Part shown: positions 1 to 9,295 of the stretch, piece after piece
How the letters are laid out: each line of letters begins with the position of its first letter
Position numbering within the stretch: position 1 is the stretch's first letter
From: CAVYOD01 sp963770045
Lineage (GTDB): Bacteria; Acidobacteriota; Aminicenantia; Aminicenantales; CAVYOD01
Assembly (NCBI GenBank): GCA_963770045.1
Contig: CAVYOD010000019.1
Location: 124,001 to 188,000, forward strand
DNA length: 64,000 nt
Reading direction: 5' to 3'
Translations under genes and position numbers: made by a program
Notes under the pieces: model-generated
What the model was told of the DNA's origin: nothing
What the model saw: only the letters and a program-made list of their open reading frames with translations
Databases searched by the model: none

Positions 1-36
1 ACCAGATAGACCAGACAGACGGGAATGAGGATTCTT

Positions 37-357
37 ATGGCTGATTTTCTTTTGGTTTTGTCGACGGTGCCGGATGAAAAGAGAGGCGCTGAGATTGCCC
101 GCAGTCTGGTTGAGGAACGTCTGGCCGCCTGCGTGACCGTCTCGGGAGCTTGCCTCTCCGCCTATTGGTGGAAGGGAACGATCGCTCAAGAAAGGGAATT
201 CGTCCTCTTGATCAAGACCAAAGCCAGCCTGTTCAAAGAACTCGAGGCCAGGATCAAAGCTCTCCACCCCTATTCTGTCCCGGAAATTGTCGCCCTGCCC
301 ATCGGGCCGGGTTCTGAAGACTATCTCAACTGGTTGGACGGGGAGACAAAGGACTAG
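37..357 (+). CDS. cutA: Divalent-cation tolerance protein CutA
   Basis: Small cytoplasmic trimeric protein of the CutA1 family, linked in other bacteria to copper/divalent metal tolerance; its biochemical role is not settled. The 106-residue product has the usual length. The family landmarks are visible: LVEERLAACV near residues 24-33, the aromatic YWWKG at 43-47, LLIKT, and HPYSVPEI near the C-terminus. An upstream in-frame ATG exists at 25, but the ATG at 37 has GAGG 6 bases before it and begins the protein where the family begins, so 37 is chosen. The gene is convergent with the deacetylase-fold gene, and both stop codons are read from the same palindromic CTAG at 354-357. Confidence 0.93.
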   Translation: MADFLLVLSTVPDEKRGAEIARSLVEERLAACVTVSGACLSAYWWKGTIAQEREFVLLIKTKASLFKELEARIKALHPYSVPEIVALPIGPGSEDYLNWLDGETKD

Positions 358-1310
358 AGATATTTCCTCCAGGCTCTCACCGCCGCTTTGATCGTGTTGA
401 GATGGATGGTCACCGTGTCTCCCACCTCCCGCGCGTACCCGCCGGCCAGGACGACCGCCACGGGAATGCGAAGCCTGCGCGCTTCCTCGATGATGATCCT
501 GTCGCGCTCTTGAAGCCCTCCGATTGTCAACTTCAGGCTTCCGAGCTGGTCTTTTTCGTAGGGATCGGCGCCCGCCAGATAAAAGACCAGGTCGGGCTTG
601 AACTCCGAGTAGAGTCTCGGAAAATGAGCCCTGACCTGAGCAAGATACTGTACGTCGCCGTCACCGGACCAGAGACCCAGATCCATGGAGCCTGAAGGTT
701 TTTGAGCGGGATAGATGTCCATCTGATGGATCGAGAAAGTGAAGGCATAGTCCTTGCCCTGGAAGATGAAGGCGGTTCCGTTCCCCTGGTGAAGGTCACA
801 ATCCACGACCATGGCCCGTCCGATATTTTCTTCTTTTTTCATTTTTTCCAGGGCCACGGCCACGTCGTTCAGGGCGCAGAAACCCTCGCCGTGGTCCGGA
901 AAGGCATGATGAAACCCGCCGCCGATATGGATGGCCAGCCCGTCTTTGAGGGCCCTCTCGGCGGTCAGGATGGTTCCGCCCACGTTCATCAGGGCAAAGC
1001 GCGATAGCTCCGGCGAATAGGGAAGCTCGAGGACAGAGATCTCCGCCGCGGAGAAACCTCCGAATTTCAATTTTTTCAGGTACTTCGGGCTGTGGACAAG
1101 GAGAACGTCCTCATCGGAAGCAACTTGGGGGGTCAGGAAGTTCTCCTTATTGGCCCCCAGGGCGAGAAGCCCTTCATAGATCAGCCGGTATTTTGTGATC
1201 GGGAAGACATGCCGGCCGATATCCAGCATCCAGTAATCATTGCTGTAAATGAACTTGAAAGGGAATCGTCTCCCCAGCAGGATTCTGACAAGATGGCCGG
1301 TGTAGCTCAT
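354..1310 (-). CDS. Histone deacetylase-fold (AcuC/HDAC-like) zinc hydrolase
   Basis: Member of the arginase/deacetylase superfamily that removes acetyl groups from acetylated amines or lysines; the bacterial substrate cannot be told from sequence. The active-site set is complete: GGGFHHAF with the His pair at about 134-135, VVDCDLHQGNG with metal ligands near D172/H174, and GADPYEKDQLG with the third metal Asp near 249-254, then an LAGGYA strand. The 318 residues match short bacterial HDAC-like proteins. No strong ribosome-binding site precedes the ATG, so the start is uncertain by a few codons. It is convergent with cutA and followed upstream by a repeat patch that separates it from ppdK. 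Confidence 0.9.
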   Translation of the reverse strand: MSYTGHLVRILLGRRFPFKFIYSNDYWMLDIGRHVFPITKYRLIYEGLLALGANKENFLTPQVASDEDVLLVHSPKYLKKLKFGGFSAAEISVLELPYSPELSRFALMNVGGTILTAERALKDGLAIHIGGGFHHAFPDHGEGFCALNDVAVALEKMKKEENIGRAMVVDCDLHQGNGTAFIFQGKDYAFTFSIHQMDIYPAQKPSGSMDLGLWSGDGDVQYLAQVRAHFPRLYSEFKPDLVFYLAGADPYEKDQLGSLKLTIGGLQERDRIIIEEARRLRIPVAVVLAGGYAREVGDTVTIHLNTIKAAVRAWRKYL

Positions 1311-1329
1311 AAAAAGCCATACATATCAT

Positions 1330-1391
1330 ATCTCGTCTTTCGCGTCTATCATGCCAGAAAAGTGAGCTGTAAGCGGTGAGCAGTGAGCGTG
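1330..1391. repeat. Short intergenic repeat patch (GACGAGATAGACG-like plus TGAGCNG-like units)
   Basis: Between the deacetylase-fold gene and ppdK lie two kinds of microrepeat. At 1330-1352 is a run of the form CTCGTCTTTCGCGTCTATC (minus-strand reading GATAGACG...GACGAGA). At 1361-1391 are degenerate 7-base units GTGAGCT/GTAAGCG/GTGAGCA/GTGAGCG. The same two unit types recur at many other intergenic sites in this window. No coding potential is seen. Confidence 0.7.
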
Positions 1392-1398
1392 ATTTTTT

Positions 1399-4129
1399 TT
1401 AGTCGCCGTCTGTTTTTTTGCCCTTTTTCTCCTGGATGACGATCTGGGCGGCGGCCAACCTGGCGATCGGGATCTGGTAGGCGGAGCAGCTCACATAATT
1501 CAGTCCGAGCTGATGGCAGAAGACGACGGAACGAGGCTCGCCGCCGTGGACGCCGCAGATCCCGACCTTGAGGTTGGGACGCGTCTTTCGCCCCTTCTCG
1601 ACCGCCATCCTCATCAGCTCGCCCACACCGGGAATATCTATGGTTGAGAATGGATCGTCTTTCCAGATCCCCTTGAGCAAGTAATAGTTGATGAATTTCA
1701 CTCCGTCATCCCGAGAGATACCGTAGGTCGTCTGGGTCAGGTCGTTCGTTCCGAAGGAGAAGAACTCGGCTTCTTCGGCGATCTCATCGGCCGTGATGGC
1801 CGCCCGCGGGATCTCGATCATCGTCCCGATCGTGTAGGCGAACTTGACCTTGTGCTTGGCCAGAACCTCTTCGGCGACACGTTTGATGATCGCTTTCTGG
1901 TTTGCCAGTTCTGCCGCCGAACCCACCAGCGGAACCATGATCTCGGGAAACACCTTGTTCCCTTCCTTGGCGACCTGACAGGCCGCCTCGAAGATCGCCT
2001 CCGCCTGCATTTCAATGATCTCAGGATAGGAGATGCCCAGACGGCAACCGCGGTGCCCGAGCATGGGGTTGAATTCCGAAAGAGCCTTGACCCGCTCGAG
2101 GAGTTTCTCCAGCTCTTCGATCTTCTTTTTGTCTGTGCTCTTTATTGGCTCTGAGCTCGGTCAACTCGACCATGAGGTCTTCTCGCTTGGGCAGGAATTC
2201 GTGAAGCGGAGGGTCGATCGTCCGGATGGTCACCGGATGGCCATGCATCTCTTTGAAGAATTCGTAAAAGTCCTGCCTCTGGAAGGGAAGCAGCCGGGAG
2301 AGAATCCGGCGACGGTCCTCCTCTTTTTCGGACAGGATCATTTCCTTGATGATCGGCAGCCTGTCCTTTCCGAAGAACATGTGTTCGGTCCGGGCAAGCC
2401 CGATCCCTTCCGCGCCGAAGGCATAGGCCACCCTGGCGTCGGGGGGAGTGTCGGAATTCGCCCGAACCCTGAGCCTTCTCACCTTGTCGGCCCAGGAGAG
2501 GAATTTGGTGAAATATTGGTACATCTTGGAGTCCGCGGCCTTCTTCTCGCCGTTGATCACCTGGAGGATCTCCGAAGGCCGCGTTTTGATGCGGTCGGCC
2601 AGGACTTCGCCGGTGGCGCCGTCGATCGAAATCCAATCCCCTTCCTTGAGCGTCCGCCCGCCCGCCGTCAAGGTTTTCTTCTCTTCGCTGAGAAGGATAT
2701 CGAAGCAGCCGACGATGGCCGGCTTACCCATCTGGCGGCTGACAACCGCCGCGTGCGAGGTCATACCTCCGGTGGCCGTCAGAATCCCCTGAGCGGCGCT
2801 CATGCCATGGATGTCGTCGGGGGAGGTCTCGTCCCGGACCAGAATGACGTCTTTCCCTTCTTTCTTCCAGGCTACGGCGTCATTGGCCGTAAAGACCATC
2901 TGACCCGAGGCCGCGCCGGGGGAGGCGGCCAAACCCTTGGCCAGAAGGGTGTGTTTTTTCTTCTCCTCCGGGTCGAAGATGGGATGAAGGAGCTGGTCCA
3001 GGGCCTGGGGCTCGACTTTGAGCAGAGCCTCCTCTTTTCTGATCAACCCTTCCTCGACCAGGTCAACGGCGATCTTGATCGCCGCCGGGCCCGTTCTCTT
3101 TCCGTTCCTGGTCTGAAGCATGTAGAGCTTGCCTTCCTGGATGGTGAACTCGAAATCCTGGACATCCCCATAGTGTTTTTCCAGCCGGGTCGCCGTCTCC
3201 TTGAGTTGTTTGAAGACGCCGGGCATCTCCGCCTCGAGCTTCTTGAGGGGAGAAGGCGTCCTGATTCCGGCGACGACGTCTTCCCCCTGGGCATTGAACA
3301 GGTACTCGCCATAAATCTCTTTTTTCCCGGTGGCGGGATCGCGGGTGAAACCGACGCCGGTGGCCGAGTTTTCCCCGATGTTCCCGAAGACCATCATCTG
3401 GACGTTGACCGCCGTCCCCAGATCGTCAGGGATATGGTATTCGCGGCGGTAGGTGACGGCGCGGGGGTTGTTCCAGGACTCGAAGACGGCGGAGATGGCC
3501 TGGCGCAACTGGATCATGACATCCTGGGGGAAATCCTGCCCGGTTTCCTTTTTGATCAGCTTCTTATAGTCCGCTATGATCTTCTCCATCACCGGTTCGG
3601 GGATCTCATGGTCGTATTGAAAGCCCAGCTTTTCCTTCCAGCTCTTCAGGATCTCCTCGAATTTCTTTTTCGGGACACCCATGACCACATCGCCGAACAT
3701 GTGGATCAAACGCCGGTAGCAATCAAGGGCAAATCGCCGGTTTCCGCTCTTGCGGGCCAGGCCCTCGAGCGTCCTGTCATTGAGACCGAGGTTGAGGATG
3801 GTATCCATCATTCCCGGCATGGAAAACTTGGCTCCGGACCTCACCGAGACCAGAAGCGGGTTGGTCTCGTCCCCGAATTTTTGACCGGAAGCCCTTTCCA
3901 GCTTCCGGAGGTTGGTCATGATCTCTTTCTCGACTGCGGGGGGAATTTTGCCTCCAGACTCCGCAAACAGGGTGCAGACTTCCGTCGAAATGGTGAATCC
4001 GGGAGGGACGGGCAGGCCGATCCCGGCCATCTCGGCGAGGTTGGCTCCTTTCCCGCCGAGAAGGTCCTTCATTTCTTTATTGCCTTCGGCAGTCCCGGCT
4101 CCAAAAAAGTACACATATTTTTTAGCCAT
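1399..4129 (-). CDS. ppdK: Pyruvate, phosphate dikinase (frameshifted)
   Basis: Interconverts pyruvate + ATP + Pi with PEP + AMP + PPi in central carbon metabolism. The N-terminal ATP-binding domain starts MAKKYVYFFG; the phosphohistidine domain has TSHAAVVSRQ near residue 460; the PEP/pyruvate barrel carries IRTIDPPLHEFLP, the GHRGCRLG motif and the catalytic-Cys loop GICGVHGGEP. The start at 4129 is set by GAGGAG 8 bases upstream. The frame breaks near 2125-2150: after ELRANK the text becomes nonsense, while the correct continuation (KKKIEELEKL...MLGHRG) lies in another frame, open to 1399. Removing one base restores a protein of about 910 residues, the family length. This is either a sequence error or a recent mutation; both halves are otherwise well conserved. 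Confidence 0.9.
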
Positions 4130-4195
4130 GGTTTGACTCCTCAAAAATTAATTCCCTAATATACGCGCAACCTCATGAAAATACAAGGCCAACCG

Positions 4196-4419
4196 AGAAC
4201 AGTGAGCAGTGAGGAGTGAGCAGTAAGGGGCAAAGACGATTTGTATGCAGTTCCTGAGTTTGCTAGTTTTGAGAGGTGGAAACTGAGGAGTAGAATTTCT
4301 TTAGGCTTGAATGCAGTGGCAACATTACAATTCAGGGAGTTATGCCCTCAAGATGGCAGGACATCTGAAGGAATTATTTAGGTCACCCCTCACTACTCAC
4401 CCCTTACTATTCACCTTTT
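4196..4419. repeat. Inverted 7-bp-unit repeat element
   Basis: A plus-oriented array of units such as GTGAGCA/GTGAGGA/GTGAGCA (4197-4229) and a minus-oriented array (4382-4418; minus reading GTGAATA GTAAGGG GTGAGTA GTGAGGG) face each other around a roughly 150-bp core with no ORF. The minus array runs into the end of the MauE-like gene and supplies its last codons and stop. The arms could pair in RNA as a long stem. The function is unknown. Confidence 0.7.
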
Positions 4420-4819
4420 TTTCAGGAATATGTTTATCGAGAAGAACAAGAGAGACAGCATCCATGGCGATGAGCTTGAGGTCCGCTTTGCCGCTCAGGC
4501 TCCCGAAACAGCCGCAATCGGTGTCGATCCCCCTCAGGACGGCCGTCAGGACCAGGATGATAAATGACCCGAGGAGGACCGAGGAGATGAGGGCGCTCGA
4601 GCGGCGCCCAATGCCAAGGATCAGGAGCGTGCCGGTCGCCACCTCGATCCAGGGGAGGGTGAGGGCCAAGATAAAATCCAGAAAACGGGGGAAAAGCCTG
4701 TAGTTGGCGATGTTCTGGGCGAATCCGAGCGGGTCACCGATTTTGAGGACGGCGGCCCAAATGAAGACACCGCCCACGACGAGCCTAAAGCCGAAGAGCA
4801 GATAGCGGTTGGCGACCAA
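4397..4819 (-). CDS. MauE/DoxX-like integral membrane protein
   Basis: Small inner-membrane protein with four predicted membrane segments (about residues 5-25, 45-68, 75-95, 110-128) and the motif DTDCGCFG after the third segment, typical of the MauE/DoxX-related membrane family often found with thiol-redox or rhodanese proteins. It starts with TTG directly after the TGA of the upstream rhodanese gene, so the two are translationally linked. The C-terminal residues KVNSKG and the stop codon are encoded by a 7-bp repeat array, so the natural tail may differ. A role in handling sulfur or thiol electrons is inferred only from the neighbour and the Cys pair. Confidence 0.75.
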   Translation of the reverse strand: MVANRYLLFGFRLVVGGVFIWAAVLKIGDPLGFAQNIANYRLFPRFLDFILALTLPWIEVATGTLLILGIGRRSSALISSVLLGSFIILVLTAVLRGIDTDCGCFGSLSGKADLKLIAMDAVSLVLLDKHIPEKKVNSKG

Positions 4820-5287
4820 TCACTTCTCCACAGGAAGTCCGGCCGCGGCCCATTCGGCCCAGCCTCCGCTGTAAATCTTGATCGTTTTGAACCCCGCCGA
4901 CGAAAGGAGCTTGGCCAGGCCGATGCTCATCTGGCAATCGCCGCCATGGCAATAGACGACGATCATTTTGCTCGCGGGAATGCCGAGCTTGCCGACAGTC
5001 TCCTTAGCTTTCTTCTCCTCAAAGGGGATATTGATCGCTCCCAAGATATGGCCCGCGGAATATTCCTCACGGGAGCGGCTATCGACAAACAGGGCCTGCC
5101 CGCCCACGAACAGATCTTGAGCCTCGGCAAGACTGATAAAAGCTATGCCTGGATACTTTTCCGGAGCCAGAAAGCTCTGGCGGAATTCTCCCCGGAGGTA
5201 TCGCTTGAGCAAAGGGAAATTCCATCCCAGACCAAGAACGGATGCGCAGGCAGCGATGATCAGCGCGTGGACAAAGATTCTTTTCAA
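4820..5287 (-). CDS. Exported rhodanese-domain protein
   Basis: Sulfurtransferase-fold protein of 155 residues. An N-terminal hydrophobic segment (about residues 5-22) suggests membrane anchoring or export. The single rhodanese domain shows VDSRSREEYSAGHI near 70-83 and the active loop VYCHGGDCQMS near 112-122, with the catalytic Cys first in CHGGDC. It lies 15 bp after the aminotransferase and abuts the MauE-like gene, so the three form an operon. A periplasmic sulfur or redox function with the MauE-like partner is an inference. Confidence 0.85.
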   Translation of the reverse strand: MKRIFVHALIIAACASVLGLGWNFPLLKRYLRGEFRQSFLAPEKYPGIAFISLAEAQDLFVGGQALFVDSRSREEYSAGHILGAINIPFEEKKAKETVGKLGIPASKMIVVYCHGGDCQMSIGLAKLLSSAGFKTIKIYSGGWAEWAAAGLPVEK

Positions 5288-5302
5288 ATCGGTTCTAAAG
5301 CC

Positions 5303-6499
5303 CTAGGAAAAAAGGCTCCGGTATTTCTTCAGCCCGGCTTTCAAGATTTCCATCGCCCTTTTCAGGTCTTTTTCGTTGAGGATGTAGGCGATCCTGACTT
5401 CATCTTTGCCTTTATCGGGGGTCGAATAAAACCCATCGGCGGGGGCGACCATCACCGTCTCCTTGTCCAGTTCAAAATCACTCAGCATCCAGGTGACAAA
5501 ATGCTCCGCGTTCTTCACGGGGAGCCGGACGATGATATAGAAGGCCCCCTGGGGCTTGGGCACGACGATTCCCGGAATATCGGACAGCGCTTTGAAGAGG
5601 ACGTCCCTGCGCCGCTCGTATTCGGCTCTGACCGTTTGAAAATAGCTCCGGTCCATGCGGTAGGCCGCGAGCGCCGCCCGCTGCTCCACGGAGGGAGGGC
5701 AGAGCCTGGCCATGCCGAATTTCAGGAGTGACTGATAAACCTCGCGATTGCGGGTGATGACCGCCCCGATCCTGGCTCCGCAGCAGCTAAACCGCTTGGA
5801 AATGCTGTCGACCACGATCACCCGGTCTTTGATGTCTGCGTATTCCAGTACGCTCTTATGGGTCCCGCCGTCGTACACGAACTCCTTGTAGACTTCGTCG
5901 CCGATGAGAAAGAGGTCGTGTTTTTTGACCAGCTCGACCACCCGCTCCAGTTCTTCGGGCGTGTACACCGTTCCGGTGGGGTTGTTCGGCGAACAGAGAA
6001 GGATGGCCCTCGTTTTCGGCGTGATCCGGGCCTCGATCTCCTTTTGGGGAGGCAGACGAAATCCGTTCTCGACGCTCAGCGTGAGGGGAACGATCTTGAC
6101 GCTGGCGAACGAAGCGAATCCGTTATAATTGGTGTAAAAAGGCTCGGGAATGATGATCTCTTCGCCCGGATCGGCGATAACACTGAACGAAAAGAAGATG
6201 GCCTCCGAGCCTCCCACCGTTATAATAACGTTGTCCGCATCAATCGGAATCCGGTAGTGCCGGAAATAGTCGGCGATTGCCTGTCTCAACTCCGGCAGTC
6301 CCTGGGCGGGGCCGTAGCTCAGGACCTGATCACTAAAATGGTGAAAGACATCGATGACCGGTTGGGGAGTGGGAATGTCCGGGTCGCCAATGTTCAGGAA
6401 ATAGACACGGATTCCCCTTTCCAGGGCCTTGTCCGCAAAGGGCTTCAGCCTCCGGAGGGGAGAAGCTTGGATTTCCTGGCCTCTTCTGGATACATGCAT
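5303..6499 (-). CDS. Class I/II PLP-dependent aminotransferase
   Basis: Fold-type I aminotransferase of 398 residues, aspartate/alanine aminotransferase subfamily. Visible motifs: NIGDPD near the N-terminus, CSPNNPTGT in the middle, IGDEVYKEF with the PLP-binding Asp, and SISKRFSCCGARIG, in which the Lys (about residue 235) forms the Schiff base. The exact amino donor cannot be read from sequence. ATG at 6499 follows GGAGG. A consensus-like promoter lies 52-80 bp upstream. It is the first gene of an operon with the rhodanese and MauE-like genes and is divergent from pyrK. Confidence 0.88.
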   Translation of the reverse strand: MHVSRRGQEIQASPLRRLKPFADKALERGIRVYFLNIGDPDIPTPQPVIDVFHHFSDQVLSYGPAQGLPELRQAIADYFRHYRIPIDADNVIITVGGSEAIFFSFSVIADPGEEIIIPEPFYTNYNGFASFASVKIVPLTLSVENGFRLPPQKEIEARITPKTRAILLCSPNNPTGTVYTPEELERVVELVKKHDLFLIGDEVYKEFVYDGGTHKSVLEYADIKDRVIVVDSISKRFSCCGARIGAVITRNREVYQSLLKFGMARLCPPSVEQRAALAAYRMDRSYFQTVRAEYERRRDVLFKALSDIPGIVVPKPQGAFYIIVRLPVKNAEHFVTWMLSDFELDKETVMVAPADGFYSTPDKGKDEVRIAYILNEKDLKRAMEILKAGLKKYRSLFS

Positions 6500-6550
6500 T
6501 TATGATTCCTCCAAGAATTCCTCTATAAACGGACCCTAGAATCATCTTGA

Positions 6551-6579
6551 TTAATAGCAAAAGGGCTCCGGGAAGTCAA
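6551..6579 (-). promoter_or_regulatory. Sigma-70 type promoter for the aminotransferase operon
   Basis: On the minus strand TTGACT (6579-6574), a 17-base spacer, then TATTAA (6556-6551), 52 bp before the aminotransferase ATG. Spacing and hexamers fit a housekeeping promoter. Confidence 0.6.
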
Positions 6580-6587
6580 AGTTTTTA

Positions 6588-6616
6588 TTGCCAAAGGAAG
6601 GCGATTTTGCTATTTT
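6588..6616 (+). promoter_or_regulatory. Sigma-70 type promoter for pyrK
   Basis: TTGCCA (6588-6593), 17-base spacer, TATTTT (6611-6616), about 24 bp before the chosen pyrK ATG at 6640. It also argues against the more upstream in-frame start at 6547. Confidence 0.5.
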
Positions 6617-6639
6617 TGTTCCGGAAATTGCCGCAGGCC

Positions 6640-7437
6640 ATGCTCAAAGACCCCCAAGCCTGGATCACCCATATCGAAAGCTGGAACGATTATTTTCTTT
6701 TCTCCATCGATTCGCCTGAGATCGCCGGCGAGGCGCAGCCGGGCCAGTTCCTGATGATCAAGGTCAACGATTCTCCCTATCCCCTTCTCAGGCGGCCGTT
6801 CAGCATCCACTCCAGGAGCAAGGGCATTATCGAGATCTTTTTTATGGTCTCGGGTCAGGGGACTTCACTGCTGTCCCAGAAAAAAACCAACGAGCCTCTC
6901 GATATCTTGGGCCCGCTGGGGAAAGGATTCCGGTTTGATTGCGGCCTCAAAGGCAAAACAGCCTACCTCGTCGGCGGGGGGAGAGGGATCGCCCCTTTGT
7001 TTTTTCTGGCCCAGGAATTGCAGAGCCAGGGCACGACCGTGAAAGCCTTTTACGGAGGGCAGTGCCTCAGAGACCTTCCCTTGAGGGAAAAGTTCCAAAA
7101 AGCGGGTTTAGACCTTTCCTGTTCTTCCGATGACGGCTCGTTTGGATTCAGGGGATTTGTCTCCGACCTTTTCTTGACCTGCCTGGAAAAGGAGGAGCCG
7201 GCGGCGATCTTCAGCTGCGGTCCCGACCCGATGATGGCCAAAGTCGCCCGCCTGGCCTTGGCCAGGAATATCCCCGCTCAGTTTTCTCTCGAATCGCACA
7301 TGGGCTGCGGTTTCGGCGCCTGCTGGGGCTGCGTGAAGCGGATAAAAAGAAGCGGGGATGAAAGCTGGGTCAAGATCTGCGAAGAGGGCCCTGTCTTCAA
7401 GGCCGAAGAGATCGTCTGGGCCGAGGAAGAACGATGA
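6640..7437 (+). CDS. pyrK: Dihydroorotate dehydrogenase B, electron-transfer subunit
   Basis: Iron-sulfur flavoprotein that passes electrons from PyrD to NAD in pyrimidine synthesis. The 265-residue product has the FAD-binding RRPFSIH, the nucleotide-binding GGGRGIAPL, SCGPDPMM, and the C-terminal 2Fe-2S cysteines in MGCGFGACWGC plus a later ICEEGPVF Cys. Start 6640 (MLKDPQAW) is preferred over the in-frame ATG at 6547 because it matches family length and lies just downstream of a promoter-like sequence. It overlaps the pyrD start by 4 bp (ATGA), so the two subunits are co-translated. Confidence 0.92.
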   Translation: MLKDPQAWITHIESWNDYFLFSIDSPEIAGEAQPGQFLMIKVNDSPYPLLRRPFSIHSRSKGIIEIFFMVSGQGTSLLSQKKTNEPLDILGPLGKGFRFDCGLKGKTAYLVGGGRGIAPLFFLAQELQSQGTTVKAFYGGQCLRDLPLREKFQKAGLDLSCSSDDGSFGFRGFVSDLFLTCLEKEEPAAIFSCGPDPMMAKVARLALARNIPAQFSLESHMGCGFGACWGCVKRIKRSGDESWVKICEEGPVFKAEEIVWAEEER

Positions 7438-8350
7438 CCGACCTCGCCGTCGACCTTGGTTTTCTCAAGCTCAAAAACCCTATTCTTGCGGCCAGCGGGA
7501 CCTTCGGATATGGTCTCGAATTCTCGCCCTTCATCGACCTGAACAAGCTCGGCGGGTTTGTGGTCAAAGGATTGTATGACGGACCCCGCGAAGGTAACGC
7601 CCCGCCCCGATTGGTGGAAGCTCCGGCCGGACTCATCAACGCGATCGGACTCCAGGGGATCGGCGTCCGGGAGTTCGCCGCCAAGATTCTGCCCCAACTC
7701 GCGTCGCTGGACACGGCGGTATTCGTCAACGTCTGTGGGGAGAGTGATGAGGAGTACGTCCGGGTGGTCGAGTTCCTGAACGGGAAAAAAGGCATCTCCG
7801 CCTTCGAGCTCAATATCTCTTGCCCCAACCTCAACCGGGACGGCGCCTGCCCGGCCATGAGCTCCGAGGACACCTATTCGCTGGTCAAGGCCGTAAAAGA
7901 AGCGAGTCTGCTGCCGGTCGTGGCCAAGCTCTCTCCGAATGTCACGAATATTGTCGAAATCGCCCTCGCGGCCCAGGAAGCCGGCGCCGATGGAGTGTCG
8001 CTGGTCAACACCTTTCTCGCCATGTCCGTGGACCCCGATACCAGGACACCGCGCCTGGCCAACATCATGGGAGGTCTGAGCGGCCCAGCCATCAAGCCTA
8101 TCGCCCTGCGCATGGTCTATCAGGTTGCGGCGAGGCTCAAATCCCCGTCATCGGGATGGGAGGGATATCAACCGCCCTGGATGCCCTGGAGTTTCTCATC
8201 TGTGGGGCCAGAGCGGTCCAGGTGGGCACGGCCAACCTCGTTGATCCCGAAGCGACGGTCAGGATCATCGAGGATCTTGAAGAGTATTGTGAAAAAAAAG
8301 GCATTGCCAGGGTCGAAGAATTGATAGGGACATTAGTCACTGGTCACTAG
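7434..8350 (+). CDS. pyrD: Dihydroorotate dehydrogenase B, catalytic subunit (frameshifted)
   Basis: FMN barrel enzyme that oxidises dihydroorotate to orotate, working with PyrK. Seen: AASGTFGYG at the N-terminus, NAIGLQGIGV, FELNISCPN with the class 1B catalytic Cys, KLSPNVTNI and, in the next frame, IPVIGMGGIST and ARAVQVGTANL. The frame breaks near 8125-8145 at CTCAAATCCCCG; one missing base (AAAA read as AAA) restores VYQVAARLKIPVIGMGG and a protein of about 305 residues. The last codons (LVTGH) and the TAG stop are encoded by a small repeat of the form GTCACTGGTCACTAG, so the natural C-terminus may be altered. Confidence 0.9.
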
Positions 8351-8520
8351 TGCAACGCGATAGGTAAGCGTTGAGCACTGGCCACGCAGTGCACCGGACC
8401 CAAAGAGACTAGCCATTGGTCGTCGGTAACCGCGGCGTTCGCCACGAGTCGTTCATCAGACGGCCGGCGCAACCAGCTCCTTCTTTCCAGTGACCAGTGA
8501 CAAGTGACCAATGGTGACGA
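8335..8520. repeat. Intergenic repeat element between pyrD and pyrF
   Basis: The 8335-8351 arm (GTCACTGGTCACTAG) and the 8490-8517 arm (CAGTGACCAGTGACAAGTGACC) are opposite-strand arrays of TGACCAG/TGACAAG-type 7-base units, flanking about 140 bp without an ORF. This is a diverged version of the TGAGCNG elements elsewhere in the window. It interrupts the pyrD-pyrF gene order. Confidence 0.6.
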
Positions 8521-8542
8521 CTGTAAAGCGAGAGGTTTGCTG

Positions 8543-9295
8543 ATGAACAAAGATGATCTCAAAAAACGGATAATCATCGCCCTTGATGTGAAGGGCAAAG
8601 ACGAGGCTTTGGCCCTGGTGAGCCAGCTCAAGGATGCGGAGGTCTTTAAGATAGGGATGGAGCTGTTCACGGCTGAAGGTCCCTCGCTCTTCAAAAGAAT
8701 GAGGATTCTGCGCAAGAAGATCTTTCTGGACCTGAAATTCCATGATATTCCCAACACGGTGGCGGGCGCGGTGCGGAGCGGAGTCAGGCACGCCGTGCAG
8801 ATGATGACGCTCCACGCCTCAGGAGGCCTGGAGATGATGGTCCGGGCGGTTGAAGCGGCTGCCGACGAAGCCGAAAAACAAAAATCGGCCAAGCCGCTGC
8901 TTCTGGCCGTGACCGTCCTCACCAGCCTGAAGGCAGAGCAACTTCAAGAGATAGGGATCCTTTCGCCGCCCGGTGATCAAGTCTTGAGGCTGGCGCAGCT
9001 GGCCAAGAAAGCGGGAGTGAGCGGAGTGGTTTGCTCTCCCCAGGAGATCGGGCTGATCAAGAAGGAGTTCGGCTCCGAGCTCTTGGTGGTGACGCCCGGC
9101 ATCAGGCCCAGCTGGGCGGCCGCCCAGGACCAGAAAAGAATCATGACTCCGAGAGAAGCTTTCGAGGCTGGAGCCGATTACATAGTCGTAGGAAGGCCGA
9201 TCACGGGAGCGGCCTCCCCCGCGGAAGCCTTTTCGAGAATCGGGGAGGAACTAAATGGGCCGGATGACTCCACCCACCGCAAAGATCGCCCCTAA
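8543..9295 (+). CDS. pyrF: Orotidine 5'-phosphate decarboxylase
   Basis: Last step of UMP synthesis. A 250-residue barrel protein with IIIALDVKGKDEA at the N-terminus, the catalytic KFHDIPNT segment (DLKFHDIP), MTLHASGG, and the phosphate-binding TPGIRP and DYIVVGRPI loops. ATG 8543 follows AGAGG by 7 bases and is preferred to the in-frame ATG at 8504, which lies in the repeat element. The last residues (about NGPDDSTHRKDRP) run past the usual end and overlap the convergent Yip1-like gene by about 45 bp. Confidence 0.94.
   Translation: MNKDDLKKRIIIALDVKGKDEALALVSQLKDAEVFKIGMELFTAEGPSLFKRMRILRKKIFLDLKFHDIPNTVAGAVRSGVRHAVQMMTLHASGGLEMMVRAVEAAADEAEKQKSAKPLLLAVTVLTSLKAEQLQEIGILSPPGDQVLRLAQLAKKAGVSGVVCSPQEIGLIKKEFGSELLVVTPGIRPSWAAAQDQKRIMTPREAFEAGADYIVVGRPITGAASPAEAFSRIGEELNGPDDSTHRKDRP

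Noticed and set aside
2120..2150. Programmed ribosomal frameshift in ppdK
   Set aside because: The break has AAAAAG nearby, but many unrelated genes in the same stretch have similar one-base breaks, so sequence error is a simpler explanation.
2033..4159. A 708-codon open frame on the plus strand opposite ppdK
   Set aside because: It is the GC-rich antisense shadow of ppdK; its sequence is low in recognisable motifs and rich in Arg/Gly/Pro, and ppdK motifs on the minus strand are unambiguous.
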